From Bacteroidales bacterium UBA3816 (lineage in GTDB: Bacteria > Bacteroidota > Bacteroidia > Bacteroidales > P3), in assembly GCA_002368955.1 (NCBI GenBank), contig DFDY01000125.1:20049-78841 (forward strand): a DNA stretch of 58,793 nucleotides. Direction: 5' to 3'. The position numbers and the translations under genes were made by a program. The notes beneath the pieces were generated by a model, which saw only the letters and a list, made by a program, of their open reading frames with translations, was not told where the DNA came from and did no database searches. Positions 51,235 through 58,416 of the stretch are shown here, one piece after another; positions within the stretch are counted from its first letter, which is position 1, and each line of letters starts with the position of its first letter.

Positions 51235-51360
51235 TCATTTCAAGGTGTATTTATGCCATGTCAGCAGTTCTTTCAGCGTCTTGGCTACCTCCCTGTCTTG
51301 GTGTGGTTCGCTACGCCTGCGACGGTGAAGCTGCCCATCTGCTCGAAACAAATACTAATC
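51235..51360 (-). pseudogene. Possible decayed C-terminal gene fragment
   Basis: On the minus strand one frame reads ISICFEQMGSFTVAGVANHT and a second, shifted frame continues DREVAKTLKELLTWHKYTLK and then stops at 51235-51237. Joined by a one-base shift they look like a real protein tail. No start or upstream part is visible. I do not recognise the family, and a chance match is possible. Confidence 0.25.
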
Positions 51361-51492
51361 TGACACAAATTCTAACGACCTATTTGGGTTAAATGGTGGG
51401 ACAAAGTGGTGTATTACAACAGGGTAGTGGAGGCGGGCGACGGAAAGGGATTTTTTTTTATTGAAAAATGTATATATTATAAAAAAATTGAG

Positions 51493-51500
51493 TACCTTTG
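51493..51500 (+). promoter_or_regulatory. -7 promoter box of serC
   Basis: TACCTTTG followed by CA, about 62 bp upstream of the start codon. A TATATATTATA stretch precedes it. Confidence 0.55.
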
Positions 51501-51562
51501 CAACCGATTTCGAACTGAAAAAAAGAACAAAAAACATTATAAATAACTTAAACTCAAATCAA

Positions 51563-52666
51563 ATGAACAAAGCACATAATTTTAATGCAGGTCCTTGCCC
51601 CCTGCCTAAAGAGGCTGTCGAATCCACTATCGCAGCTATCCGCAACTTCGACAACACCGGAGTTGGCCTGATGGAAATCTCTCACCGTACCCCCGGTTGG
51701 GAGCGTGTAATGGCTGAGACCCGTCAGCTCTGGCGCGACCTTATGAACATTCCTGAGGAGTATGAGATTCTCTTCCTCGGCGGCGGTGCCAGCACCCTGT
51801 TCCTCGATATTCCCGCCAACTTCCTCAACAAGAAGGCTGCCTACCTGCAGACCGGTGTTTGGGCCAAGAAGGCCGTGAAGGAAGCCAAGCTCTTCGGACC
51901 CGTCGACGTGGTTGCCTCCAGCGAGGACAAGACCTACAGCTACATCCCCAAGAACTACACCATCCCCACCGATGCCGACTACTTCCACATCACTACCAAC
52001 AACACTATCTATGGTACCGAGATCAAGTACGACATTGACAGCCCCGTGAAGCTGATTGCCGACATGAGCTCCGACATCATGAGCCGTCCCGTCGACGTGA
52101 CCAAGTATGCTTGCATCTATGGTGGTGCCCAGAAGAACGTGGGTCCTGCCGGTGTCACCTTCGTCATCGTTCGCAAAGACCTCCTCGGCCAGATTACCGA
52201 CCGTCAGTACATGAACCCCCTGCCCACCATGGTGGACTTCCGCACCCATGCCGCTGCCGAGGCCAAGAACATCTCCATGTTCAACACTCCTCCCGTGCTC
52301 CCCATCTTCGTCATGCACGAGACCCTGAAGTGGGTGAAGTACACCGTTGGCGGTCTGGATATGATGAACGCCTACAACACCAAGAAATCCAACATGCTCT
52401 ATGAGGAAATCGACCGCAACAGCCTCTTCCGCGGCACCGCTGAGAAGGAAGACCGTTCCATCATGAACCACTGCTTCGTCATGGCTGAGGGTCGCGAGAA
52501 CCTTCAGGACGAGTTCATGGCCTTCGCCAAGGAGCGTCAGATGGTCGGCATCAAGGGCCACCGCAGCGTTGGTGGTTTCCGCGCCTCCCTCTACAACGCC
52601 GTCACCATCGAGGACGTCGAGGCTCTCATCCAGTGCATGCAGGACTTCGAGAAACTCCACAAGTAA
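51563..52666 (+). CDS. serC: Phosphoserine aminotransferase
   Basis: A 367-residue PLP enzyme that turns 3-phosphohydroxypyruvate and glutamate into phosphoserine, in the serine (and often pyridoxal phosphate) pathway. Family marks are NFNAGPCPLPKEAVE, GLMEISHRTPGWERVM, LFLGGGASTLFLDIPAN and the PLP lysine block YGGAQKNVGPAGVTFVIV. The C-terminus has GIKGHRSVGGFRASLYNAV. The start at 51563 gives the conserved MNKAHNFNAGP opening. It is followed by serA, making a serine biosynthesis unit. Codon use is strongly biased, a sign of high expression. Confidence 0.96.
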   Translation: MNKAHNFNAGPCPLPKEAVESTIAAIRNFDNTGVGLMEISHRTPGWERVMAETRQLWRDLMNIPEEYEILFLGGGASTLFLDIPANFLNKKAAYLQTGVWAKKAVKEAKLFGPVDVVASSEDKTYSYIPKNYTIPTDADYFHITTNNTIYGTEIKYDIDSPVKLIADMSSDIMSRPVDVTKYACIYGGAQKNVGPAGVTFVIVRKDLLGQITDRQYMNPLPTMVDFRTHAAAEAKNISMFNTPPVLPIFVMHETLKWVKYTVGGLDMMNAYNTKKSNMLYEEIDRNSLFRGTAEKEDRSIMNHCFVMAEGRENLQDEFMAFAKERQMVGIKGHRSVGGFRASLYNAVTIEDVEALIQCMQDFEKLHK

Positions 52667-52683
52667 GAATTAATTAACAACCC

Positions 52684-52728
52684 AAGACTCTCTAGGCTCC
52701 CGGGCTTTTCCGGTACCTAGAGGGTCTT
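52684..52728 (+). other. Long hairpin between serC and serA
   Basis: AAGACTCTCTAGG (52684-52696) pairs with CCTAGAGGGTCTT (52716-52728) over 13 bp with one T-G pair. A CCGG/CCGG inner pairing lies in the loop. No T-run follows, so it may tune readthrough or mRNA stability between the two genes and is not a full stop. Confidence 0.5.
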
Positions 52729-52754
52729 CTATAAAAAAACAGAAAAAGACTATA

Positions 52755-53675
52755 ATGAAAGTTTTAGTTGCTACCGAAAAGCCTTTCGCAAAAGTTGCCG
52801 TTGACGGCATCCGCGAAGTTGTTGAGAAGAACGGCCACACCCTGGCTGTCCTCGAAAAATATACCTCTGTCGACCAGTTCTACGCTGCCGTTGCCGATGC
52901 CGACGCTCTCATCGTCCGCTCCGACAAGGTCACCAAGGAAGTGATTGACCACGCCAAGAACCTCAAGATTGTCGTCCGCGCCGGCGCTGGCTTCGACAAC
53001 CTCGACCTCGCCGCCTGCACCGCTCGCGGCATCATCGCCATGAACACCCCCGGCCAGAACAGCAATGCTGTTGCCGAGTTGGTCATGGGCCTGCTCGTCT
53101 TCGCCGTCCGTAATTTCTACAATGGCAAGTCTGGCTCCGAGCTCAAGGGCAAGAAACTGGGTATCCTCGCCTTCGGCAATGTGGGACGCAACGTGGCCCG
53201 TATCGCCAACGGCTTCGGCATGGAAGTCTATGCTTACGATGCATTCCTCACCGCCGACCAGATCAACCAGTCCGGCCTGGCCAAGGCTGTCGCCAACCAG
53301 GATGCTCTCTTCGAGACCTGCGACATCGTGTCCCTCCACATCCCCGCTACCGCCGAGACCAAGCAGAGCATCAACTACGCTCTGGTCAACAAGATGCACA
53401 AGGGTGGCATCCTGATCAACACCGCCCGTAAGGAAGTCATCAACGAGCCCGAACTGCTCAAGCTGATGGCCGAGCGCACCGACATCAAATACATCACCGA
53501 CATCATGCCCGATGCCGATGCCGAGTTCAAGGCTTTCGAAGGCCGCTACTTCGCCACGCCCAAAAAGATGGGTGCCCAGACCGAAGAGGCCAACATCAAC
53601 GCCGGTATTGCCGCCGCCAACCAGATCAGCGATTTCTTCGCTACTGGCAACACCCGTTTCCAGGTGAACAAATAA
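52755..53675 (+). CDS. serA: D-3-phosphoglycerate dehydrogenase, short form
   Basis: A 306-residue enzyme of the first step of serine synthesis, oxidising 3-phosphoglycerate with NAD. The cofactor motif is GILAFGNVGRNVARIA. The substrate-binding stretch is IVVRAGAGFDNLDLAAC and NTPGQNSNAVAELVMGL. The catalytic Arg lies in INTARKEV. The usual His motif PHxGxxT reads TPKKMGAQTEEAN; I recall the same form in Bacteroides serA, so this is a family feature and not decay. There is no ACT regulatory domain, so serine feedback of the classic type is absent. It follows serC by 88 bp. Confidence 0.93.
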   Translation: MKVLVATEKPFAKVAVDGIREVVEKNGHTLAVLEKYTSVDQFYAAVADADALIVRSDKVTKEVIDHAKNLKIVVRAGAGFDNLDLAACTARGIIAMNTPGQNSNAVAELVMGLLVFAVRNFYNGKSGSELKGKKLGILAFGNVGRNVARIANGFGMEVYAYDAFLTADQINQSGLAKAVANQDALFETCDIVSLHIPATAETKQSINYALVNKMHKGGILINTARKEVINEPELLKLMAERTDIKYITDIMPDADAEFKAFEGRYFATPKKMGAQTEEANINAGIAAANQISDFFATGNTRFQVNK

Positions 53676-53701
53676 TAATATTGTTTTTGCTCAATAGACA
53701 G

Positions 53702-53731
53702 AAAGGGGAGACGCAAGCCTCCCCTTTTTAC
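53702..53731 (+). terminator. Terminator of serA
   Basis: AAAGGGGAG and CTCCCCTTT pair around an 8-nt loop, with TTTTTA at the end. Confidence 0.8.
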
Positions 53732-53741
53732 TTTCCTAGCC

Positions 53742-54653
53742 ATGATTTGCATCTTCAATCCCGAACACGACCTCTGCCTGGCCAACGGCAATCCCCATTA
53801 TATGCCGCCCGCCTCGGCCCTTCGTTTTGCACGGCAGAGTGCGGCGTTGATGCAAATACTTTACCCCGAAGCCGAGGCCTGCATCCCTGCGGCGGAGGTG
53901 GGCTCTATATCTTCAGGCCTATGGTCTCAGGTTGTCCCGTGGGGCTGGAATAGTGTCTTGAAGGGGCAACTCCTAGCCTGTGGCGTACCCGCTATTTGGC
54001 TTCCCTCTGACGACGACCTTTGCCGTTGGCGCAACCTGCAGCACCGCTCCACATGGCTTGCGTTGCAGCCCGACAGCCGCGCAGTCACCTCCGTTTCCCA
54101 GGTGCAAGCCCTCCTCGCTGTTCACTCCCAGCTGGTGCTGAAAGCCCCCTGGTCGGGTTCGGGCCGTGGAATCCGTTGGGTGACTGACGGAATGAACAAG
54201 CTTGATGTCAGCTGGCTGGAGAAGGTGGTGAGGCAACAAGGTTGTGCCATTGCCGAACCCCGCCGGCAGGTAGCCGAGGAATTTGCCCTCGAATATATGG
54301 TTTGGGCCGATAGGCTGGAGTTCAGGGGATTCTCTCTTTTTACCTCAGCCAATGGCGTATACCAGGGCAACCTGCTCCTGCCTGATGAGGCCATCCGTAG
54401 CCGTGTCCACTTCGCCCCCTCAGAGCAGCAAGAGCTGGAGATCTGGCTTCAAGCCCACCTCATTGGCCACTACCAAGGTCCCCTTGGCGTTGATTATCTC
54501 CACACCACAGACGGCCAGAACCACCTCAGCGAACTCAACCTCCGCCACACCATGGGCATGCTCGCCCACGCCTACCTTGCTCAGCATCCTGAGTCGCAAG
54601 GTGCCCTATTTGTGCCAACTGAGAATTGTTTTTTTCACCTTGTCAATGAGTGA
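53742..54653 (+). CDS. Conserved ATP-grasp-like protein of unknown function
   Basis: A 303-residue cytoplasmic protein. The opening FNPEHDLCLANGNPHY is characteristic of a Bacteroidetes family I recall without a function. An ATP-grasp type nucleotide site is suggested by LVLKAPWSGSGRGIRWV (132-147) and by E264/N266/R268 in SELNLRHTMG, the usual metal-binding Glu-x-Asn. Residues between (EEFALEYMVWADRLEFRGFS) resemble the ATP-grasp C-lobe. A peptide- or amino-acid-ligase activity would fit the fold. It starts 10 bp behind the serA terminator. Confidence 0.7.
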   Translation: MICIFNPEHDLCLANGNPHYMPPASALRFARQSAALMQILYPEAEACIPAAEVGSISSGLWSQVVPWGWNSVLKGQLLACGVPAIWLPSDDDLCRWRNLQHRSTWLALQPDSRAVTSVSQVQALLAVHSQLVLKAPWSGSGRGIRWVTDGMNKLDVSWLEKVVRQQGCAIAEPRRQVAEEFALEYMVWADRLEFRGFSLFTSANGVYQGNLLLPDEAIRSRVHFAPSEQQELEIWLQAHLIGHYQGPLGVDYLHTTDGQNHLSELNLRHTMGMLAHAYLAQHPESQGALFVPTENCFFHLVNE

Positions 54654-54664
54654 GCACCCTTTCC

Positions 54665-54934
54665 TCATCGTTTTTCATCTTCTTTGAGAACTGATACCCG
54701 AACCGATGTACTTGACATTGTCTCATACTCCATCACTTTAGGTTTCACGTCAAGCTGTAGCCCGATAGTGTCAAGAATATCCAGCAAAGTGGTTATCTGT
54801 GGGTTCCCTTTACCGCGTTCAATGGCCACAAGCGTGTTGACGGCAACCCCCGAAAGCTCCGAAACGGTGCGCTGGTTCACCCCCAGCTCCGCCCTTCGCT
54901 CCCTGATAATCTGTCCAATTTCCTTCAAGTCCAT
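54665..54934 (-). CDS. HipB/Y4mF-like HTH regulator without a toxin partner
   Basis: An 89-residue XRE-type DNA-binding protein. The HTH is at 8-60: GQIIRERRAELGVNQRTVSE, then LSGVAVNTLVAIERGKGNPQ and ITTLLDILDTIGLQLDV. This pattern is typical of antitoxins paired with HipA kinases. Downstream on this strand there is no HipA gene; the ATP-grasp gene ends 11 bp away. The start at 54934 is the conserved Met of the HTH; an upstream frame to 54991 crosses the promoter and was rejected. Inverted repeats upstream fit autoregulation. Confidence 0.8.
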   Translation of the reverse strand: MDLKEIGQIIRERRAELGVNQRTVSELSGVAVNTLVAIERGKGNPQITTLLDILDTIGLQLDVKPKVMEYETMSSTSVRVSVLKEDEKR

Positions 54935-54939
54935 AATAC

Positions 54940-55020
54940 CAATATATTGCAATTTTCCTTGCAAAAGTACTACTTTTTTCCCATTTAGCAAAATAAAATC
55001 GCAATATGTTGCGATTTTAT
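54940..55020. promoter_or_regulatory. Promoter and operator repeats of the HipB-like gene
   Basis: ATAAAATCGCAA (54993-55004) and TTGCGATTTTAT (55009-55020) form a perfect 12-bp inverted repeat around TATG. A variant half-site TTGCAATTTT lies near 54947-54956, next to CAATATATTG. A minus-strand -7 box TACTTTTG stands near 54962-54969 between them. The layout suits repression by the adjacent HTH protein. Confidence 0.55.
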
Positions 55021-55432
55021 ATCATATTATCCATTTAATGAACACAAATCTTACTTATCCACACAAATCATTGTTTCATTTTACTTTCTTTTAGATCGTA
55101 CCTTAGTGGGCTGTGGCGTCGCCTATGGAGGAGAAGGAATGACGAAAGAACCTTATGTGAACGAGCAATAGAATGTTCACTTACTTACCGCCCGTTTCCA
55201 AATGCAAAGATAATGCGGATAACGACATAGCAATCTTTTTCGCCCCCCCCACCAAAAAAAAATAATCCCCCCTTTTTTACAAAAGAATTGTAACATGTAT
55301 CTTTCACCTCCCTCATGCAGTGTTCACTGTTCATTGCATTTTTTTTCCCTTCCACTTCGATTCCATTTTTGGTTATTTATAAAAGACAACACAACCTATG
55401 CAAAATAATCTTACTAATTGAAAAATAATTCG
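55021..55432. other. Gene-free spacer with homopolymer runs
   Basis: No supported gene is present. A minus-strand -7 box TATCTTTG (CAAAGATA at 55205-55212) may add a second promoter for the HipB-like gene. Runs of C8, A9 and C6T6 occur around 55240-55280. GTGAAC/GTTCAC forms a short inverted repeat near 55156-55178. A DnaA box TTATCCACA is at 55055-55063. Confidence 0.4.
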
Positions 55433-55440
55433 TACCTTTG
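55433..55440 (+). promoter_or_regulatory. -7 promoter box of the leader RNA/HTH unit
   Basis: TACCTTTG followed by CACC; the transcript would start near 55444 and run through an A-rich leader into the folded region. Confidence 0.5.
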
Positions 55441-55514
55441 CACCTTGAATTAATGCAGTACTAACAAAAGAAAACAACATATCTAACAAAGAAAATAAAC
55501 ATACATAAATAACA

Positions 55515-55690
55515 TAGCGTTTGCTATTTGTTCCGACCTAACTGAAACGTGGAACTTTCATCAAAGGCTCAAAGGATGACAAATAGAAATGCTTGCCGAT
55601 GGGCGAGCGTTTTAGTCTTTCCTTTGAGAGGTATTCCACGACCGCAGTTAGGGGACGAGATTGCTCGCCTTCTTTTTTGTCTGTGGTCGT
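55515..55690 (+). ncRNA. Structured leader RNA with nested helices and terminator
   Basis: Four helices nest: CCTAACTG (55537-55544) with CAGTTAGG (55645-55652), CGTGGAA (55548-55554) with TTCCACG (55634-55640), CTCAAAGG (55568-55575) with CCTTTGAG (55621-55628), and GCTTGCC (55591-55597) with GGCGAGC (55602-55608). A small hairpin CGAG-ATTG-CTCG and a T-run follow (55656-55679), as in a terminator. Two rival pairings exist: CTATTTGT (55524-55531) with ACAAATAG (55579-55586), and ACGACCGCAG (55638-55647) with CTGTGGTCGT (55681-55690, one G-U). The second destroys the outer helices. This looks like an attenuator or riboswitch-type switch, or a separate small RNA. I know no named family that fits. 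Confidence 0.5.
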
Positions 55691-55737
55691 CGGAATGTAT
55701 ACAAGGAATCGGTAGCATCGCACAAACAGCAACCACT

Positions 55738-55965
55738 ATGCAGATACACATAGGTCACATTATCCGCGACGAACTGCACCGACAAAGTCACACAAACCAG
55801 TGGCTCGCCGACCAATTGAGCGTGGATCGCAGCACAGTACAACGCTTATTCAATAAACCATCCATTGACACTCAGCAGCTACTACGTATTAGCAAAGTGC
55901 TTGGAAAGGATATGTTTGTATATTATTCCCAAGTCTTGAATGACGTAGCAGATGTTGCCACGTAG
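55738..55965 (+). CDS. Tiny XRE-type HTH protein
   Basis: A 75-residue protein that is almost only a helix-turn-helix: IIRDELHRQSHTNQWLADQL, SVDRSTVQRLFNKPSID, and LLRISKVLGKDMFVYY. The ATG at 55738 was chosen; a frame running back to 55549 would translate the folded leader and was rejected. Palindromes near both ends share TTTGCTA (ATAGCGTTTGCTAT near 55515-55528 and GTAGCAATATTTGCTAC at 55962-55978), so it may bind there and control itself and the next genes. Confidence 0.7.
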   Translation: MQIHIGHIIRDELHRQSHTNQWLADQLSVDRSTVQRLFNKPSIDTQQLLRISKVLGKDMFVYYSQVLNDVADVAT

Positions 55966-55978
55966 CAATATTTGCTAC
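55962..55978. promoter_or_regulatory. Palindromic operator candidate
   Basis: GTAGCAATATTTGCTAC has 7-bp arms around TAT. It overlaps the stop codon of the HTH gene and lies 22 bp before the next -7 box. Confidence 0.45.
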
Positions 55979-56000
55979 ATCGTGAATGTCATATTCGTTG

Positions 56001-56008
56001 TAATTTTG
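56001..56008 (+). promoter_or_regulatory. -7 promoter box of the exported-protein unit
   Basis: TAATTTTG followed by CA, 28 bp upstream of the 50-codon gene. Confidence 0.5.
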
Positions 56009-56035
56009 CATTTATAAATTTATAAGTAAAGGCAC

Positions 56036-56188
56036 ATGCAACAGATTATAGCATATATTATTCAACAGGCAGCTGCGCTTGGTATGAGTGCATTACAGTA
56101 TATTACGAACATTTATCCTGACCTAGTTCGGCGGTATGGGCATCATCTTGTGATTATAGTTATAGAATACTTCAAGAAAAACAGTTAA
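56036..56188 (+). CDS. 50-residue small protein, possible membrane peptide
   Basis: A short frame with a promoter 28 bp upstream. The sequence begins MQQIIAYIIQQAAALGMSAL and has a hydrophobic stretch (HHLVIIVIEYF) near a basic C-terminus (KKNS). It is probably amphipathic and may associate with the membrane. It ends 13 bp before the first exported protein. The length and shape recall small toxins or regulators, but no family is recognised. Confidence 0.45.
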   Translation: MQQIIAYIIQQAAALGMSALQYITNIYPDLVRRYGHHLVIIVIEYFKKNS

Positions 56189-56201
56189 TAAAATTCAAGG
56201 A

Positions 56202-56786
56202 ATGAAAACAACAATCATTAAAATCGGAATCGTCCTTTCTTGCATGGTGATGGGGTTTACTCCCATTGCGAAAGGACAAATCTACAGTAGCGAGGACTGT
56301 TTTTATGCGCGGGCAGGGGAAAATGAGGTTTGTTATGTGGTAAAGTTCCAAGGTTCTAAAGTATGGTTGAAGAGGGACTATCATTCAGGTGTCCGACATA
56401 ATCTAGCTAAGTCTAAAAACTATTATGAGAATGAGGTTTGGTATGACCAAAAAGATGGGGTAGATATGTATGAATACGTGCCATCAATGTCTACTTCACA
56501 AAGAGAAGTATACAAACGCGTGATAAAAAGTGCCATATATAAAGCTGGTTGTTATTCTTGCCGGTTTTATCCTTCTTTAGGTTACTCTGTTGGATGTGGT
56601 AGACATGGTTACGAAGAAATTCAGACCTATTATGTAGCCTTTTCGAAAGACAAGTCTTCGTTTATTGAATGGCATGTAGATGCGGATGATGTCGACAAAG
56701 AAATACGAGAAAAGGAAGCCTATACTCGAATCCCAAAGCAAGACCTAATGCCTAAAGCCGCCAATTATGACTTTCTCAATGAGTAA
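56202..56786 (+). CDS. Exported protein of unknown function
   Basis: A 194-residue protein. A signal peptide ends IAKGQ (about 1-26). The mature part is hydrophilic, with Cys pairs (YKAGCYSCRFYPS, SVGCGRHGYEE) and several aromatic stretches (YHSGVRHNLAKSKNYYENEV). No family is recognised. The end overlaps the next gene by 8 bp (ATGAGTAA), so the two are coupled. The codon use is AT-rich compared with the housekeeping genes to the left, which suggests transfer. Confidence 0.6.
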   Translation: MKTTIIKIGIVLSCMVMGFTPIAKGQIYSSEDCFYARAGENEVCYVVKFQGSKVWLKRDYHSGVRHNLAKSKNYYENEVWYDQKDGVDMYEYVPSMSTSQREVYKRVIKSAIYKAGCYSCRFYPSLGYSVGCGRHGYEEIQTYYVAFSKDKSSFIEWHVDADDVDKEIREKEAYTRIPKQDLMPKAANYDFLNE

Positions 56787-57489
56787 ACATATTTTAGTTG
56801 TTGTGCTGGTGCTATGGTGCATTGCTGTGCCAGCTCAGAATGTCCACTACTATAAGTTGGTGCATACCAAAATAGACGGTGTGGACAACAAAAACGTATC
56901 GGGTGGACAGTTCATCACGTTTGTTAGCGATATTTGCTTTGAGTCGAATAACAAGGGGGTGGGGGTAAACCACGGTAAACTGACTCGTAACGATAATTAC
57001 AGCAACGCACAATATACAACCTATCAGGGTTCGAGTTATTGGGGAAGTTCAACTACATTCAAATTCAATGCTGACAAGAGCGTACTGAATGTGATATTGG
57101 ACAATGGAGACATATTCGTCTACAAACGTACCTCTCCGCCAGCGGGCGTTACCACTTGCTCTCTAATCCGAAAGAAACAGAGCGGAGGTGGAACTACTAC
57201 AGGAGGCTATAATCCCCCAATAGTATATCCACCAGTGCAACAATATCCCCAAGGGCAAAACCAGCAACAACAGTACCAGCAACCCCAAACTCCCACTCAG
57301 ACTCGAACACAACAACAGCAGCCAACTAGGACGAAATGCACATATTGCAACGGGACGGGTGAAATAACAAAAGAGGACGGCTTTTCTCTCGGTCTGGGTA
57401 CTAAGTATTGTGACAAATGCAAAAAGACCGTTTCGAAAGGCCACTATCATGCCCCATGCCCCTTCTGCCATGGAAAAGGATATCAATAG
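56779..57489 (+). CDS. Exported protein with Gln/Pro linker and DnaJ-like zinc-finger tail
   Basis: A 236-residue protein. The signal peptide ends AVPAQ (from the ATG at 56779, which overlaps the previous stop). Residues 22-120 form a beta-rich domain (YYKLVHTKIDGV, GGQFITFVSDICFES, FNADKSVLNVILDNGDIFVY). A Gln/Pro/Thr-rich linker follows. The last 50 residues carry three Cys-x-x-Cys pairs: CTYCNGTGEI, KYCDKCKKT, CPFCHGKGYQ. This resembles the DnaJ zinc-finger module, which binds two zinc ions. A DnaJ-like finger on an exported protein is unusual. The function is unknown. Confidence 0.65.
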   Translation: MSKHILVVVLVLWCIAVPAQNVHYYKLVHTKIDGVDNKNVSGGQFITFVSDICFESNNKGVGVNHGKLTRNDNYSNAQYTTYQGSSYWGSSTTFKFNADKSVLNVILDNGDIFVYKRTSPPAGVTTCSLIRKKQSGGGTTTGGYNPPIVYPPVQQYPQGQNQQQQYQQPQTPTQTRTQQQQPTRTKCTYCNGTGEITKEDGFSLGLGTKYCDKCKKTVSKGHYHAPCPFCHGKGYQ

Positions 57490-57552
57490 TCTTTAACGTC
57501 CACAACATAATTCAAAATATAAACTATTGTTTAACGCAAATTATATAAACCA

Positions 57553-58416
57553 ATGGAAAAACGTATAATTATAGAGTGTCTTTTGGCCATGCTAGTTTGT
57601 AGCTCCTGCAAAACATACAACATGCTACCTTATCCACAAGTTGGCGTAACAGTTGCAAACCATCAATTCACAATTCAAAATATGGATAACAATGGTATGT
57701 GTGACGTAAAGACGTTAACTGCTCATTATGAAGGCTTCGATATTGAGTACTCCATTAATAAGAAATGGATAATGACTTTTACCATAGTTAACAAAACAGG
57801 CAACAGCCTTATTATAGATAAGTCGAAATGCTATGTGTTGTATGATGGCTACTCTAGAGAGTTGTTTAAAGATGTACGTTCAGGCAGAATGACAACTTTC
57901 AACAATGTTCAAGATGCTATCAACAATGTTCAAACTACAGAAAATAGTGTTACATTCCAAATACCGCCTTATTCAAAGTGGACTCTACCGATTGAAGAGT
58001 GCAATCTCCAAGTATGGAAAAAACTTCCTGATTGTCCTACCACAGTAGGTACATATAATCACTCAATTTATGATGCAAATGAAAACGTTGAATTTGTTAT
58101 TATCTATTCCTTCGACTATACTTTGTCCCAATGGAAAACATCAAGAAACAGAATATGGATAGGTAGTAGTATTGTTGAGAATAGTACTATGAATGGGTCA
58201 CCAAAAATTGGTGATGTCACATGGAATTGTGGAACTGCAATATCAGAAATTAAAAATTGTGACTACTCTGAATATAATAGAGTTTTTAAGGAAAATAAAC
58301 GTCGGGAGGAGCATAACGATAGAGTGGCAGAAACGAAGGCAACGCTTTTATTGATAGCTATAAGTCCTATAATACTTGCTGGAATAGCCGGGATGCTATA
58401 TCTTATCTTTGATTAG
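57553..58416 (+). CDS. Lipoprotein with a C-terminal membrane segment
   Basis: A 287-residue protein. A lipobox-like VCSSC (Cys19) follows a short hydrophobic leader. The middle is beta-rich (WIMTFTIVNKTGNSLIIDKS, FVIIYSFDYTLSQW). Near the end is a hydrophobic segment (TLLLIAISPIILAGIAGMLY) that would cross a membrane. A lipid anchor and a C-terminal segment together are uncommon. The family is unknown. It is 63 bp behind the zinc-finger protein and overlaps the converging gene by 21 bp. Confidence 0.55.
   Translation: MEKRIIIECLLAMLVCSSCKTYNMLPYPQVGVTVANHQFTIQNMDNNGMCDVKTLTAHYEGFDIEYSINKKWIMTFTIVNKTGNSLIIDKSKCYVLYDGYSRELFKDVRSGRMTTFNNVQDAINNVQTTENSVTFQIPPYSKWTLPIEECNLQVWKKLPDCPTTVGTYNHSIYDANENVEFVIIYSFDYTLSQWKTSRNRIWIGSSIVENSTMNGSPKIGDVTWNCGTAISEIKNCDYSEYNRVFKENKRREEHNDRVAETKATLLLIAISPIILAGIAGMLYLIFD

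Larger units (their letters stand above)
50285..51460. other. AT-rich gene-free region upstream of dnaA, oriC candidate
   Basis: The 1.2-kb stretch is rich in T and A runs, especially 50400-50600 and 50750-50930. A perfect DnaA box TTATCCACA is at 50735-50743. It stands 8 bp from a 16-bp palindrome TTCGTTTGCAAACGAA (50712-50727). Small frames here are low-complexity and not accepted as genes. On its two sides the large genes point away from it (dnaA to the left, serC to the right). Only one perfect box is seen, so the origin call is tentative. Confidence 0.45.

Noticed and set aside
52755..53675. Lys in place of the catalytic His in serA as a sign of inactivity
   Set aside because: The same PKKMGAQT form is what I recall from Bacteroides serA, so it is a lineage feature.
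55549..55737. N-terminal extension of the tiny HTH protein (GTG start)
   Set aside because: It would translate the folded leader and terminator; the HTH domain starts properly at the ATG at 55738.
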